Below, one piece after another: positions 9,471-17,345 of a stretch of 64,000 nucleotides of DNA. A program made the position numbers and the translations under genes. Origin of the DNA: Pseudoflavitalea rhizosphaerae. Lineage in GTDB: Bacteria; Bacteroidota; Bacteroidia; Chitinophagales; Chitinophagaceae. Under the pieces are notes generated by a model. That model was not told the DNA's origin and did no database searches. It was given only the letters and a program-made list of their open reading frames with translations. The stretch spans positions 186,001 to 250,000 of the forward strand of contig NZ_RCSU01000002.1 of the NCBI RefSeq assembly GCF_003991355.1. The letters run 5' to 3'. Position 1 is the stretch's first letter, and each line of letters starts with the position of its first letter.

Positions 9471-10358
9471 ATGACTACATCTATGAGAACCTTACTAGAG
9501 CTCTCCGAACAGCTACTTTCCAACCTGCACGAGCAACTGGCGCAGGTAAGCAATTCCCACAACTCTCCCCTGCAACAATCTCAGGCCGCTTTGCCCGTAT
9601 GCATCGAGCATATCAGGCAACTGAGAAAGCAGCTCAAAACCTTCCGGAACATTCCAAAAGATCAGGAGATCCATTTCTTCAAACACATCAAACCCCGCTT
9701 TGTATGTGAGTTCTATTTCAACGCTATGGTGTACCGGCTGCACTACGCATGGCCAATGGGTGACATCAAAAAACAACAACATTACCTGGAGAACAAGCTT
9801 CTCCAGATCAACCAGTTTTTTGAAACCAATCATCATTTCTATTTCTATTACAGAACAAACAGCACACATCTTGACAGCACATTCTTTGTACGTGGGCAAC
9901 AGGATGTGGAACCATCTCCCGAACACCTTATCTGCGGAACAGATCCGGGCTTCTACACGCCCAGGGATCTTATGATGGCAGAACTCCTGGCCAATTATCA
10001 ATTCCAGGACTACCTGCTGAACCAACTGCATCAGCTGCTCCCCTCCCAAATGCCGGCCCCCAAAGATTCCAAAGCTCCGGTATTGGTTTGGAGCGAAAGC
10101 AAGAGCGCATTCATGGAACTGATCTATGGACTGCATCTTAGCCGCGCTTTCAACGGTGGTAAATGTGATATCAAAACCATCGTAGCGGTAATGAGCAAAA
10201 CATTCGGTGTGGAGCTCAGGAATATCTACGACTATATCTATCACATCAAAATGCGAAAACTGGAGCCCACCAAATTCACAGACAAAATGAAAGCGTGTTT
10301 ACTCCAAAACTTCGCGGATCAACTGGATCTTCCGGATAGCACTGCTGCTCCCCAATAG
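9471..10358 (+). CDS. RteC-family protein
   Basis: 295 residues. The pattern matches RteC proteins: an N-terminal helical segment, then FFKHIKPRFVCEFYFNAMVYRLHYAWP, written here as positions 62-88 with key residues F-K-x-I-K-P and Y-x-x-x-V-Y, then a Tyr/His-rich centre (FFETNHHFYFYYRTN), and a C-terminal half with WSESKSAFMELIYGLH and a winged-helix-like IYDYIYHIKMRK. RteC of CTnDOT is a DNA-binding regulator of excision genes, and RteC-like proteins are widespread in Bacteroidota mobile elements. No integrase or transfer genes accompany it here. The strongly structured region downstream could hold its target. Confidence 0.85.
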   Translation: MTTSMRTLLELSEQLLSNLHEQLAQVSNSHNSPLQQSQAALPVCIEHIRQLRKQLKTFRNIPKDQEIHFFKHIKPRFVCEFYFNAMVYRLHYAWPMGDIKKQQHYLENKLLQINQFFETNHHFYFYYRTNSTHLDSTFFVRGQQDVEPSPEHLICGTDPGFYTPRDLMMAELLANYQFQDYLLNQLHQLLPSQMPAPKDSKAPVLVWSESKSAFMELIYGLHLSRAFNGGKCDIKTIVAVMSKTFGVELRNIYDYIYHIKMRKLEPTKFTDKMKACLLQNFADQLDLPDSTAAPQ

Positions 10359-10384
10359 CAACCGGAAAAAAAATCCGGAAAAAT

Positions 10385-10403
10385 TGTATACGAGTCGTAT
10401 ACA
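10385..10403. promoter_or_regulatory. 19-bp palindrome, operator-like
   Basis: Two 9-bp arms around a single central base, TGTATACGA-G-TCGTATACA, are perfectly complementary. It lies 27 bp after the RteC stop and just before a terminator. It could be an operator or part of the 3' end of the mRNA. Confidence 0.55.
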
Positions 10404-10416
10404 CCTATGAAAACGG

Positions 10417-10460
10417 ATCGTTGTGAGCATCGCAGCTTTGTGCTCACAACGATTTTTTTT
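10417..10460 (+). terminator. Strong intrinsic terminator after the RteC gene
   Basis: A perfect 13-bp stem (ATCGTTGTGAGCA paired with TGCTCACAACGAT) with an 11-nt loop is followed by a run of T. It cuts the RteC transcript from the downstream genes. Confidence 0.9.
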
Positions 10461-10509
10461 ATGCGCACAAGGCAACAACACAAAAAGCATTCTGCAATAA
10501 CACTGAGGT

Positions 10510-10596
10510 CTCACTACTTTCTCAGTACTGTCTCAGTACTATCTCAGTACTATCCCGCCTGTTTTGAACAGGATCTGACTACTATCTCTCTACTTT
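10510..10596 (+). repeat. Phased array of degenerate 11-bp repeats
   Basis: Four contiguous 11-bp units at 10510-10553 (CTCACTACTTT, CTCAGTACTGT and two of CTCAGTACTAT) are followed, after a 21-bp gap, by two more at 10575-10596 (CTGACTACTAT, CTCTCTACTTT). The gap holds a 6-bp inverted repeat, CCTGTT-TTG-AACAGG, at 10558-10572. An 11-bp period puts each unit on about the same DNA face, as in arrays bound cooperatively by a regulator. It lies about 120-210 bp upstream of the gene starting at 10719. Confidence 0.7.
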
Positions 10597-10677
10597 CCAC
10601 CTGTAATTTCCGCGTACCTGACCTCAATCTGCCTCATGGCAACGCATCCACATTCTGCATTCCAGGAATCATCATAG

Positions 10678-10689
10678 TTGACCGGTCAA
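10678..10689. promoter_or_regulatory. 12-bp perfect palindrome upstream of the 10719 gene
   Basis: TTGACCGGTCAA is perfectly self-complementary and ends 29 bp before the start codon at 10719. This position suits an operator overlapping the promoter. Confidence 0.5.
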
Positions 10690-10718
10690 ACATTTCATCA
10701 TCCATTAAAAACAATGTT

Positions 10719-11417
10719 ATGGCACAAAACCAATCCGGTAATTCAAAAAGCCTGAACAGGTCCAGGATCCAAAATCAGAATTCGTTTGAACGCACCAGGG
10801 AGAACCTCGCAGAGTTCAACAACGTTTCAGAAACTACCCGCCTGATCAGGAACGGTTTCCAGTCGCTCATCAAGAGCGCAGATCCCGGCAGGCATTTAAC
10901 AGGCCGCCTGCAAAAGCAGTTGATGGAAGTATTGAAAACCGATTCCATCAACGATCGTGGCCAGAGGCTTGTTGCCAAAGGGAATTTTGGCCTCATGAAG
11001 GATTTCGAGTTCAACAGGAATGCTTCACTGAGATCAGTTCTTTCCCTGGATTTCACTTTTACTGTGGACAGGGTCACCGGAAAGTTCGTGATCACTTTTC
11101 CGCCTTTTATCCCTGTAAAAGAACTGGCTTCTTATCAGAGCGCCACCCACTTCAGGCTGGTAACAGCCGGTGCAGAACTGGACATACCCAATGCAGACGT
11201 GAATGTAAACATCGCTCAAACAGAGTACATCCCTATTCAAAAAGCAGAAGTAACAGTGGCTAACCTGGAGAACCAGGTTACAGCCAACACCCAGCTGACC
11301 TTGATGCTGGTAATGTCTGTTGAATACTACCAGGAAGTGAATGGAAAAATGTACCTCCTGAGAGCAGACAAACGCAATCCGATGAAGGTATTATACGCTG
11401 AAAGTGCTGTCGTATAA
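10719..11417 (+). CDS. Conserved Bacteroidota-type protein of unknown function
   Basis: 232 residues. The start at 10719 (MAQNQSGNSKSLNRS) was chosen over an upstream in-frame ATG at 10407 because the longer frame would read through the terminator hairpin, the repeats and the palindrome. The N-terminus is basic and disordered-looking. Then come FERTRENLAEFNNVSETTRL (44-63 in the family-like pattern), a helical section, and a beta-rich C-terminal half (LDFTFTVDRVTGKFVITFPP, THFRLVTAGAELDIPNADV). I remember similar FxRTRENxxEF proteins in Bacteroidota without an assigned function. It is followed at 69 bp by a holin-like gene, so it may belong to the lysis-type cassette. Confidence 0.7.
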   Translation: MAQNQSGNSKSLNRSRIQNQNSFERTRENLAEFNNVSETTRLIRNGFQSLIKSADPGRHLTGRLQKQLMEVLKTDSINDRGQRLVAKGNFGLMKDFEFNRNASLRSVLSLDFTFTVDRVTGKFVITFPPFIPVKELASYQSATHFRLVTAGAELDIPNADVNVNIAQTEYIPIQKAEVTVANLENQVTANTQLTLMLVMSVEYYQEVNGKMYLLRADKRNPMKVLYAESAVV

Positions 11418-11486
11418 GCATTTTACGTAAACCGGTTTCGGCTTTGGTTAGTAGTTTTTTTCATTTTTTCACCAAATCCAATTCAG

Positions 11487-11699
11487 ATGTGGGAAAAGAT
11501 CAATAAGGTGTCGGTGCAGGTGATCGTTGCCGTTACCTGCATCATCAGCCTCAATATCCTTGGCTTCCTGCTCTTCTTCAAAGGACTGCCGGAACAGAAC
11601 AAGGAAATCGCCACTTACTATATCGGCCAGTTGCAGGGCGCAATAGTGGCCGGTATTTTCGGATGGCTGTACAGACAACAATCAAAAACTAAAATGTAA
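11487..11699 (+). CDS. Small membrane protein, holin-like
   Basis: 70 residues with two predicted membrane segments (about 10-31, VIVAVTCIISLNILGFLLFF; and about 45-61, YIGQLQGAIVAGIFGWLY) and a basic C-terminus (RQQSKTKM). Size, topology and position directly before a lipoprotein and a GH19 endolysin are what is expected of a phage-type holin. Sequence alone cannot prove pore formation. Only 4 bp separate it from the next start, so the three genes 11487-12917 form a unit. Confidence 0.65.
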   Translation: MWEKINKVSVQVIVAVTCIISLNILGFLLFFKGLPEQNKEIATYYIGQLQGAIVAGIFGWLYRQQSKTKM

Positions 11700-11703
11700 G
11701 ATC

Positions 11704-12279
11704 ATGAAAACACTCTTCTTCACTACCATGCTCCTGTTGCTATATAGCTGCAGGACCGTACAGAAAGTATCAGAAGATCAATACGCAGTTGCCAAAAGCT
11801 ATCAGGTAAGCGCCGGTAACAGCTCAGAAATCCAGTCGCAGGAAGCTGCGCGGGTAAAGTATTCCCAAATGTCTGCCATTTCCCGCACCGGTAATGGTTT
11901 TGATAGATGGATAGAAGAACAGGTGATGGAATATAGTACCCCGGGCAAAGACAGCGCTGTAACAGGAAACACATCCTCCGGTAAAGTGGTGCAAATCAGA
12001 CGCACCATCAGAGAACGCGGCAAACAGAAAGCGATCATCTTTCAGCAGTCCGCCTCACGGGATAGTCTCCGGGAACAGGAGTCCACAGCGTCCGCTCAGG
12101 AATTTCAGACAGGAAACCTGGAGGACCTAACGCTGGTGCAAAAACGAAGACTCACCAAAAGAACAGGTATCCCCTGGTACATCTGGGCCGGTGGTGGTGC
12201 GGGCATTACCCTTGGCTTCTGGCTGAAAAAGCGATACCAGCTGCGGAGGGCACATCCATTTCAAATGGATGAACGATGA
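11704..12279 (+). CDS. Lipoprotein with C-terminal membrane segment, spanin-like
   Basis: 191 residues. A lipoprotein signal peptide with lipobox LYSC puts the lipidated Cys at residue 16. A long, Ser/Gln/Arg-rich linker follows, then one membrane segment near the C-terminus (about 158-177, PWYIWAGGGAGITLGFWL) and a basic tail. A lipid anchor at one end and a transmembrane helix at the other is the layout of unimolecular spanins, which join inner and outer membrane in phage lysis. The stop overlaps the endolysin start by 4 bp (ATGA), so the two are translationally coupled. The function is inferred from layout and neighbours. Confidence 0.6.
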   Translation: MKTLFFTTMLLLLYSCRTVQKVSEDQYAVAKSYQVSAGNSSEIQSQEAARVKYSQMSAISRTGNGFDRWIEEQVMEYSTPGKDSAVTGNTSSGKVVQIRRTIRERGKQKAIIFQQSASRDSLREQESTASAQEFQTGNLEDLTLVQKRRLTKRTGIPWYIWAGGGAGITLGFWLKKRYQLRRAHPFQMDER

Positions 12280-12917
12280 ATGCGCCGCTGATTTCAGCAG
12301 GGTCGCTGAAGCGGATCTGCTGGAAAACCGGTGCGCCTGCTGCAAAGGATATTGCTCCGGTGATCAATAAAGTTTGTCCATTGTACGGGATCAGCACAAT
12401 GGTCCTTCATGAGTTCCTTGCCAATCTGCTCCATGAATCCAATGAGTTCTGCCGGTATGAAGAGAACCTGAATTACTCATCCGGCAGGCTGATGGCAGTG
12501 TGGCCCAATCGATTCAAAACCATCAAATCGGCGCAGCCTTATGCCAATAATCCAAAATTGCTGGCTGCAAAAGTGTACAACGGCAGAATGGGGAATACTT
12601 CGCCACTGGACGGATGGGAGTTTCGTGGTTCGGGTCCTATACAAATGACAGGCAAAGACAACTTCATCCGCTTCGCTAGCTGGATGGACCGTAAGTTCAA
12701 TATCACCAGGTCTGAGCAGGAATGGGCAAGGTTGTTAAGATCGGATCATGAAGCAGGCATGCACTCAGCCTGCTGGATATTCTCCATCGCCAAAGGATTG
12801 AATGATGAAGCATTGAAAGATGAAATGGAACTGATTGTGAAAAGGATCAATGGAGGATTTAATGGGCTTATGGACAGGCTTAGGTATTATGAGTTGTGCA
12901 AAGAACATTTGAGATAA
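12276..12917 (+). CDS. Glycoside hydrolase family 19 endolysin / chitinase-like lysozyme
   Basis: 213 residues without a signal peptide. GH19 hallmarks are clear: FLANLLHESNEF with the probable catalytic Glu54, EENLNYSSGRL, YNGRMGN, and WEFRGSGPIQMTGKDNF (114-130), which matches the YRGRGLIQLTGxxNY block of phage GH19 endolysins. The family cleaves peptidoglycan or chitin beta-1,4 bonds. Having no signal peptide, it would need the holin-like protein to reach the wall. Its start overlaps the spanin-like gene. GH19 proteins of this size are typical of prophages, yet no structural phage genes surround it. Confidence 0.85.
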   Translation: MNAPLISAGSLKRICWKTGAPAAKDIAPVINKVCPLYGISTMVLHEFLANLLHESNEFCRYEENLNYSSGRLMAVWPNRFKTIKSAQPYANNPKLLAAKVYNGRMGNTSPLDGWEFRGSGPIQMTGKDNFIRFASWMDRKFNITRSEQEWARLLRSDHEAGMHSACWIFSIAKGLNDEALKDEMELIVKRINGGFNGLMDRLRYYELCKEHLR

Positions 12918-13181
12918 CAAAAAAGCATCCTATTAGAATGCTTCAGCTGCAACGCCACCTTAGGAACTACGCCAATCTCCGGGTTGGTGTAGTTCTACCG
13001 GCAATGGCCGGGACATCTAAATACCAGAAAAACACCTTTTCTAAACAAATATTAAATCAGTATACTTGTGTTACGCATTCGTTCTTAATCAAGCCGCTTC
13101 CCTGCTCTGGAGGGTTAATGCCTGGCGTAATTCCTCACCGATTTATTACTATATTGGTTCATATCCATTAAACCAACGTCT
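12918..13181 (+). other. 264-bp gap with hairpins between endolysin and protease-PLC genes
   Basis: A weak stem just after the endolysin stop (AAGCAT...ATGCTT around 12922-12942) may attenuate transcription. A long hairpin at 12964-12995 pairs GAACTACGCCAA with TTGGTGTAGTTC (12 bp, one G-U), and a small GC stem around 12998-13014 follows. Neither is followed by a T run. The open frames crossing here do not look like protein. Confidence 0.45.
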
Positions 13182-15473
13182 ATGTTCATCATCAACAAAA
13201 ATGAAGTGTTGTCGCCCGACAGGGATTTTAATGATCTGTCCCTCACAGACCTGATCAGGGCCAGGGAGATGTTTCATTTCCACCTGTTGAATAAGAAAAA
13301 TGTGATTGCCACTGCTATTGGCCGATACAGGATCAGGAAGACCGATCCCCTTCCCTGGGAAAAAACCTATACGGCTGTTTCAAATACACCTAACCGTGGC
13401 CCAAAAACGCTGCAGAACTCGGAAGTAAGGCAGTATTCATGGCCATGCATACTGGTGATTGTAAAAGAATGGATGAAAGATGAAGAGCTCAGTAAGTATG
13501 AGAACCTGAATGAGATCGTACCAAAGAATGTATATATGCCAGATGGCAAAATTGTCCCCATCTGCGTTGTGGAAGCGCCTAAAGATGGAATAGTGGAAAC
13601 CATTCCCGTAGGTACAGAGATCACTTTTCCCAATAACCTGATCAGTGGTGGATTTCCGTTGATAGTGGAATCACAGGGCGTGCAGCGGATTGCCACCATC
13701 ACCTGTATCGTAACCAATGGAAACAAATACTACGCGCTTACCAACAGGCATGTTGCCGGAGATGAAGGAACAGTGATCTATACCCGATTGAAAGGCGTGC
13801 TCACGCCTATCGGCAAAAGCAGCGGCTTGCACCTGGGTAATCTGTCTTTTGATTCGGTATATCCGGAATGGAGCAGCAAAAACCTGTACATCAATTCGGA
13901 TATCGGATTGATAGAGATCGATGATATCAAGATGTGGCGCACTGATGTATTTGGTCTTGAGAAGATAGGCCAATACGGTAAGCTCGCAGACCTCAATTCC
14001 CAAAACTTCACCCTGAAACTGATCGGCAGCCGGGTTGTGGGCTTCGGCGCTATTTCAGGAAAAATGGAAGGAGAAATTGCCGCACTATTCTACCGGTTCA
14101 AATCTGTAGGGGGATATGAATATGCATCGGATTTCCTCATCGGCCCGAGAACTGGCAGCGGTCAGCCCGGGATCGAAACCAAACAGGGAGATTCAGGTGC
14201 ACTCTGGTTATTGGAAACGGAAGAAACCAATAGCGACAAAAATGAAAATACAAAAGTACTCATGCCCATTGCTGTGCAATGGGGACAACATACTTTCATA
14301 GATGGCAATGGTATAACAAAAGGCGCTTACGGCCTGGCCACCTGCCTGAGCAATGTGCTCAGGGCATTGGAAGTGGATCTCGTCCGCGGCTGGAACCTCG
14401 ACAATGATTATACCTGGGGGAAACTCGGCCATTTTTCCATCGCACACCTGGCCTGCCAGATGGTAAAGAACCAGAAATTGAAATCACTACTCCAGGCCAA
14501 CCTGGAAGTAATCACGTTTGGATATGATGATCTCAACATCAAAAACATCGACAGTGGCCTTAAAAGAATGAAACAGGACTATGGATTTGTGCCACTGGCA
14601 GATGTGCCTGACCTGGTCTGGAAAAGCAAGATTACAGGGATCAAACGAGGAAAGGAAAGCCCCAACCATTTTGCAGACATGGATAAAAAAGATTCTACCG
14701 GCAAAACCTTACTGGATTATTGCAAAGGAAAGTATGATAACATGCAGTTCCTGACACCGGAAGAATGGTTGAGTTATTACACTGATCCAGCAGTAATGGA
14801 TAAGAGCAAAGGGATTCTCCCCTTCCGGATCTGGCAGTTCTTCGATGCTATGAAAGAATACGCGGAACAGGGTGATGGCACGGGCTTTGTAACTGCGGCG
14901 GGTATTCTGTCTCACTATGTGGGCGATGCCTGTCAACCCCTGCATATCTCTTACATGTTCGATGGACAACCTTTGCCTGATGGTACAAAAAAAGGAGAAC
15001 ATGTACATTCCATTTTTGAAACTACCATGATCAATAAGTTCATTGGAGACATCCTGCCGCTGGCGCGTACCCGAAGTAAGGAAACAGATTTTAAAACCAT
15101 TCTACCCATAACAAAGGGAAAAGAGGCTGCCGGTGCTACCGTAGAAATGATGAAGAAGACCTTTAAGCTGGTGCCACCTAAAAAACTGGTGGATGTAGTT
15201 TATAAATACCGGGACCAACAAGGAATAGGCGATGCCGCCACTGCAGAAAAAATGTGGGAGAAAGTTGGCGCGGAAGCTATGGCGGAAATATTTGTATATG
15301 GTGCGTATTATCTGGCTTGTATCTGGGAAGGCGCCTGGAAAGCCGGCAAAGGATCTACCTATATTACCGAACTGGACCTGGTAAATACAGATGATGTGGT
15401 TGCGTTGTATGAAAACCAGGATTTTATTCCTTCTGTGAATATTAAGGAAATTAAACAGTATTTGAAGGATTGA
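13182..15473 (+). CDS. Fusion of trypsin-like serine protease and zinc-dependent S1/P1 nuclease / phospholipase C domain
   Basis: 763 residues, no signal peptide or membrane segment. Residues 1-140 are a lead-in domain (NSEVRQYSWPCILVIVKEW). Residues about 150-395 form a chymotrypsin-fold protease with His190 (TNRHVAGDEGT), Asp240 (NSDIGLIEI) and Ser338 (QGDSGALW). Residues about 411-720 form an S1/P1-nuclease/PLC domain: WGKLGHFSIAH (Trp412, His417), NHFADMD (His496), HYVGDACQPLH (His578, Asp582, His588) and HSIFE (His609, Glu613). The WGxxGH start resembles S1/P1 nucleases, while the final HxxxE resembles Bacillus phospholipase C rather than the HxxxD of nucleases. The substrate, nucleic acid or phospholipid, is therefore open. 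Both active sites look intact. Confidence 0.85.
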   Translation: MFIINKNEVLSPDRDFNDLSLTDLIRAREMFHFHLLNKKNVIATAIGRYRIRKTDPLPWEKTYTAVSNTPNRGPKTLQNSEVRQYSWPCILVIVKEWMKDEELSKYENLNEIVPKNVYMPDGKIVPICVVEAPKDGIVETIPVGTEITFPNNLISGGFPLIVESQGVQRIATITCIVTNGNKYYALTNRHVAGDEGTVIYTRLKGVLTPIGKSSGLHLGNLSFDSVYPEWSSKNLYINSDIGLIEIDDIKMWRTDVFGLEKIGQYGKLADLNSQNFTLKLIGSRVVGFGAISGKMEGEIAALFYRFKSVGGYEYASDFLIGPRTGSGQPGIETKQGDSGALWLLETEETNSDKNENTKVLMPIAVQWGQHTFIDGNGITKGAYGLATCLSNVLRALEVDLVRGWNLDNDYTWGKLGHFSIAHLACQMVKNQKLKSLLQANLEVITFGYDDLNIKNIDSGLKRMKQDYGFVPLADVPDLVWKSKITGIKRGKESPNHFADMDKKDSTGKTLLDYCKGKYDNMQFLTPEEWLSYYTDPAVMDKSKGILPFRIWQFFDAMKEYAEQGDGTGFVTAAGILSHYVGDACQPLHISYMFDGQPLPDGTKKGEHVHSIFETTMINKFIGDILPLARTRSKETDFKTILPITKGKEAAGATVEMMKKTFKLVPPKKLVDVVYKYRDQQGIGDAATAEKMWEKVGAEAMAEIFVYGAYYLACIWEGAWKAGKGSTYITELDLVNTDDVVALYENQDFIPSVNIKEIKQYLKD

Positions 15474-15575
15474 TAGCCAGCTTGAAGCTACAGGCGCAAG
15501 TATTTTGAGCGGAGCATGGATCATTACAGGTACATCAGGGAAGATGCACCTGGCCGCGAACATTTGATCAACCAG

Positions 15576-16319
15576 CTATTCATAATACGCCTTCATCAGG
15601 CTTCTTCTTTCCCCGGTTTCAAGATTGAGGCAGTCGAACTTTTTATATTGACAGAAAGATCCCATATCCTTATCGCCATTGATAAAAATTGCTCCTGCAA
15701 GCAGAACATATTTGCAAGGGTAATGTGTTTCTTTAACCAGCACTTCTATACGGTCGTCGATAGCTTCGTACATTACTTCTGTGGCTTCAAATATCTGGTT
15801 GCCAGCGTTCAAAATCCTATGCTTGTGATGCGCAAAAATCTGTTCAATCGTGTTAAACTGAAAATCGAGCGAACTTATATTTCCTTCAATTATCTTTCCT
15901 GCAAGCAAATTCCCTAATGCCCCCTTTGCGGCTCCGCAACATGCGGAATTTTTGCTTTGCCCTATACGGCTGATCTCACCTATTGTTCCATCTTTTGTAA
16001 TGCCGATATGCGGCGCATAGAATATCACAACGGCTCCATCTTCGGGCACGTGATGTGCAAAGGCATTCATCCCTGTGATGCCTGCAAAGGGATAGCCGTT
16101 AAGTCCACCCATGTGGAAGGGGCCCAGCATTTCCATTGCCCGTGGCGGGTATTGTATTGCATTCACATCATCGCAGCACATGCTGTCGGCGTGCATTAGT
16201 TGATTGGGCTTTAACCCTAGTTCTCTTTCGATGGTATCCAAAAGACGGTTGACAGTTTCTATAGATGTCAGCGCATCAGGATAGTAACTCCTTACTGTGT
16301 TTAAATGTTGATCGCTCAT
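15576..16319 (-). CDS. LCIB-type beta-carbonic anhydrase-like protein
   Basis: 247 residues, no signal peptide. The sequence follows the LCIB/C carbonic anhydrase family: HADSMCCDDVN (43-53; Cys48/49 and Asp51), Arg60, LGPFHMGGLNGYPFAGITG (65-83), HHVPEDG, FYAPHIGITKDG with His104, and GQSKNSACCGAA with Cys127/128. The Cys-His-Cys zinc ligands and the Asp-Arg pair of this family are thus all present, and the His104-Cys128 spacing fits the diatom LCIB-like enzymes as I remember them. The family interconverts CO2 and bicarbonate in algal CO2-concentrating mechanisms. It is last in an operon with a bestrophin and a K+ channel. Activity is inferred. Confidence 0.8.
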   Translation of the reverse strand: MSDQHLNTVRSYYPDALTSIETVNRLLDTIERELGLKPNQLMHADSMCCDDVNAIQYPPRAMEMLGPFHMGGLNGYPFAGITGMNAFAHHVPEDGAVVIFYAPHIGITKDGTIGEISRIGQSKNSACCGAAKGALGNLLAGKIIEGNISSLDFQFNTIEQIFAHHKHRILNAGNQIFEATEVMYEAIDDRIEVLVKETHYPCKYVLLAGAIFINGDKDMGSFCQYKKFDCLNLETGERRSLMKAYYE

Positions 16320-16328
16320 ATCACATAT

Positions 16329-17345
16329 TTACATTAAGATATTATTCTGAGGTTGAATGGCTGGCGGCAAATCTTTTTCGCCCAGCATTTCCCTTAAATC
16401 GATTTCTATATTCCGGCTGATCTGGGTAATAGGTATATCGTTGGCATTTCCTTCAAAAGGATTTTCTGTACTCTCACCAATCTGCTCCAGCACCAGGAAT
16501 ATCCAGCCTACCAATACACTCAGGGGTATCGTAAGCCAAATCATCCATTCACCATTCTTATCTGTTAGTTTTGACAGCTCTCCAATAAAACCCAATGGGA
16601 TCAAAAAGCACAGCGCATTGGTAAAATACAGGTTGATGCTCGAGAATTGGCGGGGATACGGGAAATTCTTGATGCGTTCACATTTACCCTGCTGGTCGTA
16701 CAGGTCCTTCAGTACGCCTTCCAATGCCACATAACTGTAGTTGTTTATTGTTTCGTTTTGGTTCAGTTCTTTTAACCGGGCTGATTGTTTTGCCAATATT
16801 TGTGTTGCCCTGTTTTTGGTAGAAAGAATATAATGCAATTCTTCATCCGCAAGAAAGGGTTTCAAAGACTCGTCCAGCCTGCTTTCCCATTCGGGAACTT
16901 TGTAGTATTTAAGATACTCCCGGTTATAGCTTTTTGTTTTTACATTTTCCCAACTTTTAGTTTCTCTCAGTTGAAAACGCAGAGCCGTAAGCCAGGCAAA
17001 ATGCCTGTAAAGAACTTCTTTATGCAAGGAAGACTCCAGCGATTTATCATTTGCCCGTATAAAATCCTTTACCATTATGCCAAAACCGCGACTACTATTG
17101 ATGATAGCGCCGTAAACCTGTCTGGCTTCCCACATCCGGCTGTAGGTCTGCGTATTTTTAAATCCCGATATGAAAGCGGTTGCAGTGCCGATCAATGCAA
17201 CAGGAACCCAGGGAATGGCAAGCCATGTCCAGTTAAGCAAGTAAAACAATAAGGTCGGGATAATACTAAATAACAGCATTTTGTAAATCTTCCTCCTTGT
17301 CCAGGGGATAAAGTGCAATAATCTGTAGTGACTACTTATGTTCAT
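16329..17345 (-). CDS. Bestrophin-family anion channel
   Basis: 338 residues, matching the bacterial bestrophin/RFP-TM family in length and pattern: an N-terminal WTRRKIY, a membrane segment at about 24-55, then the conserved GTATAFISGFKNTQTYSRMW, with following EARQVYGAIINSSRGF, and two further membrane segments at about 230-250 and 260-285 (WMIWLTIPLSVLVGWIFLVL). The end contains the NPFEGNANDIP block, typical of bestrophins. Bestrophins are pentameric anion channels; eukaryotic members pass chloride and bicarbonate. The start overlaps the stop of the K+ channel by 4 bp, and the carbonic anhydrase-like gene follows after 9 bp. Confidence 0.9.
   Translation of the reverse strand: MNISSHYRLLHFIPWTRRKIYKMLLFSIIPTLLFYLLNWTWLAIPWVPVALIGTATAFISGFKNTQTYSRMWEARQVYGAIINSSRGFGIMVKDFIRANDKSLESSLHKEVLYRHFAWLTALRFQLRETKSWENVKTKSYNREYLKYYKVPEWESRLDESLKPFLADEELHYILSTKNRATQILAKQSARLKELNQNETINNYSYVALEGVLKDLYDQQGKCERIKNFPYPRQFSSINLYFTNALCFLIPLGFIGELSKLTDKNGEWMIWLTIPLSVLVGWIFLVLEQIGESTENPFEGNANDIPITQISRNIEIDLREMLGEKDLPPAIQPQNNILM

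Noticed and set aside
9513-10244. Long minus-strand open frame opposite the RteC gene
   Set aside because: It has no family pattern, and the plus strand carries a clear RteC protein over the same bases.
10558-10572. LexA/SOS box (CCTGTT-TTG-AACAGG)
   Set aside because: The E. coli SOS box needs CTGT-N8-ACAG; here only five bases separate CTGT and ACAG. It is kept only as a generic inverted repeat.
10407-10718. N-terminal extension of the 10719 gene from an upstream ATG
   Set aside because: It would translate through a perfect terminator hairpin, phased repeats and palindromes, and the added sequence is not protein-like.
12896-13171. Small open frame in the gap after the endolysin
   Set aside because: It overlaps the endolysin end and the hairpins and has no recognisable protein character.
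9471-15473. Integrated conjugative element or prophage
   Set aside because: RteC and lysis-type genes are present, but there is no integrase, relaxase, transfer, capsid or tail gene and no flanking direct repeat or tRNA was found.
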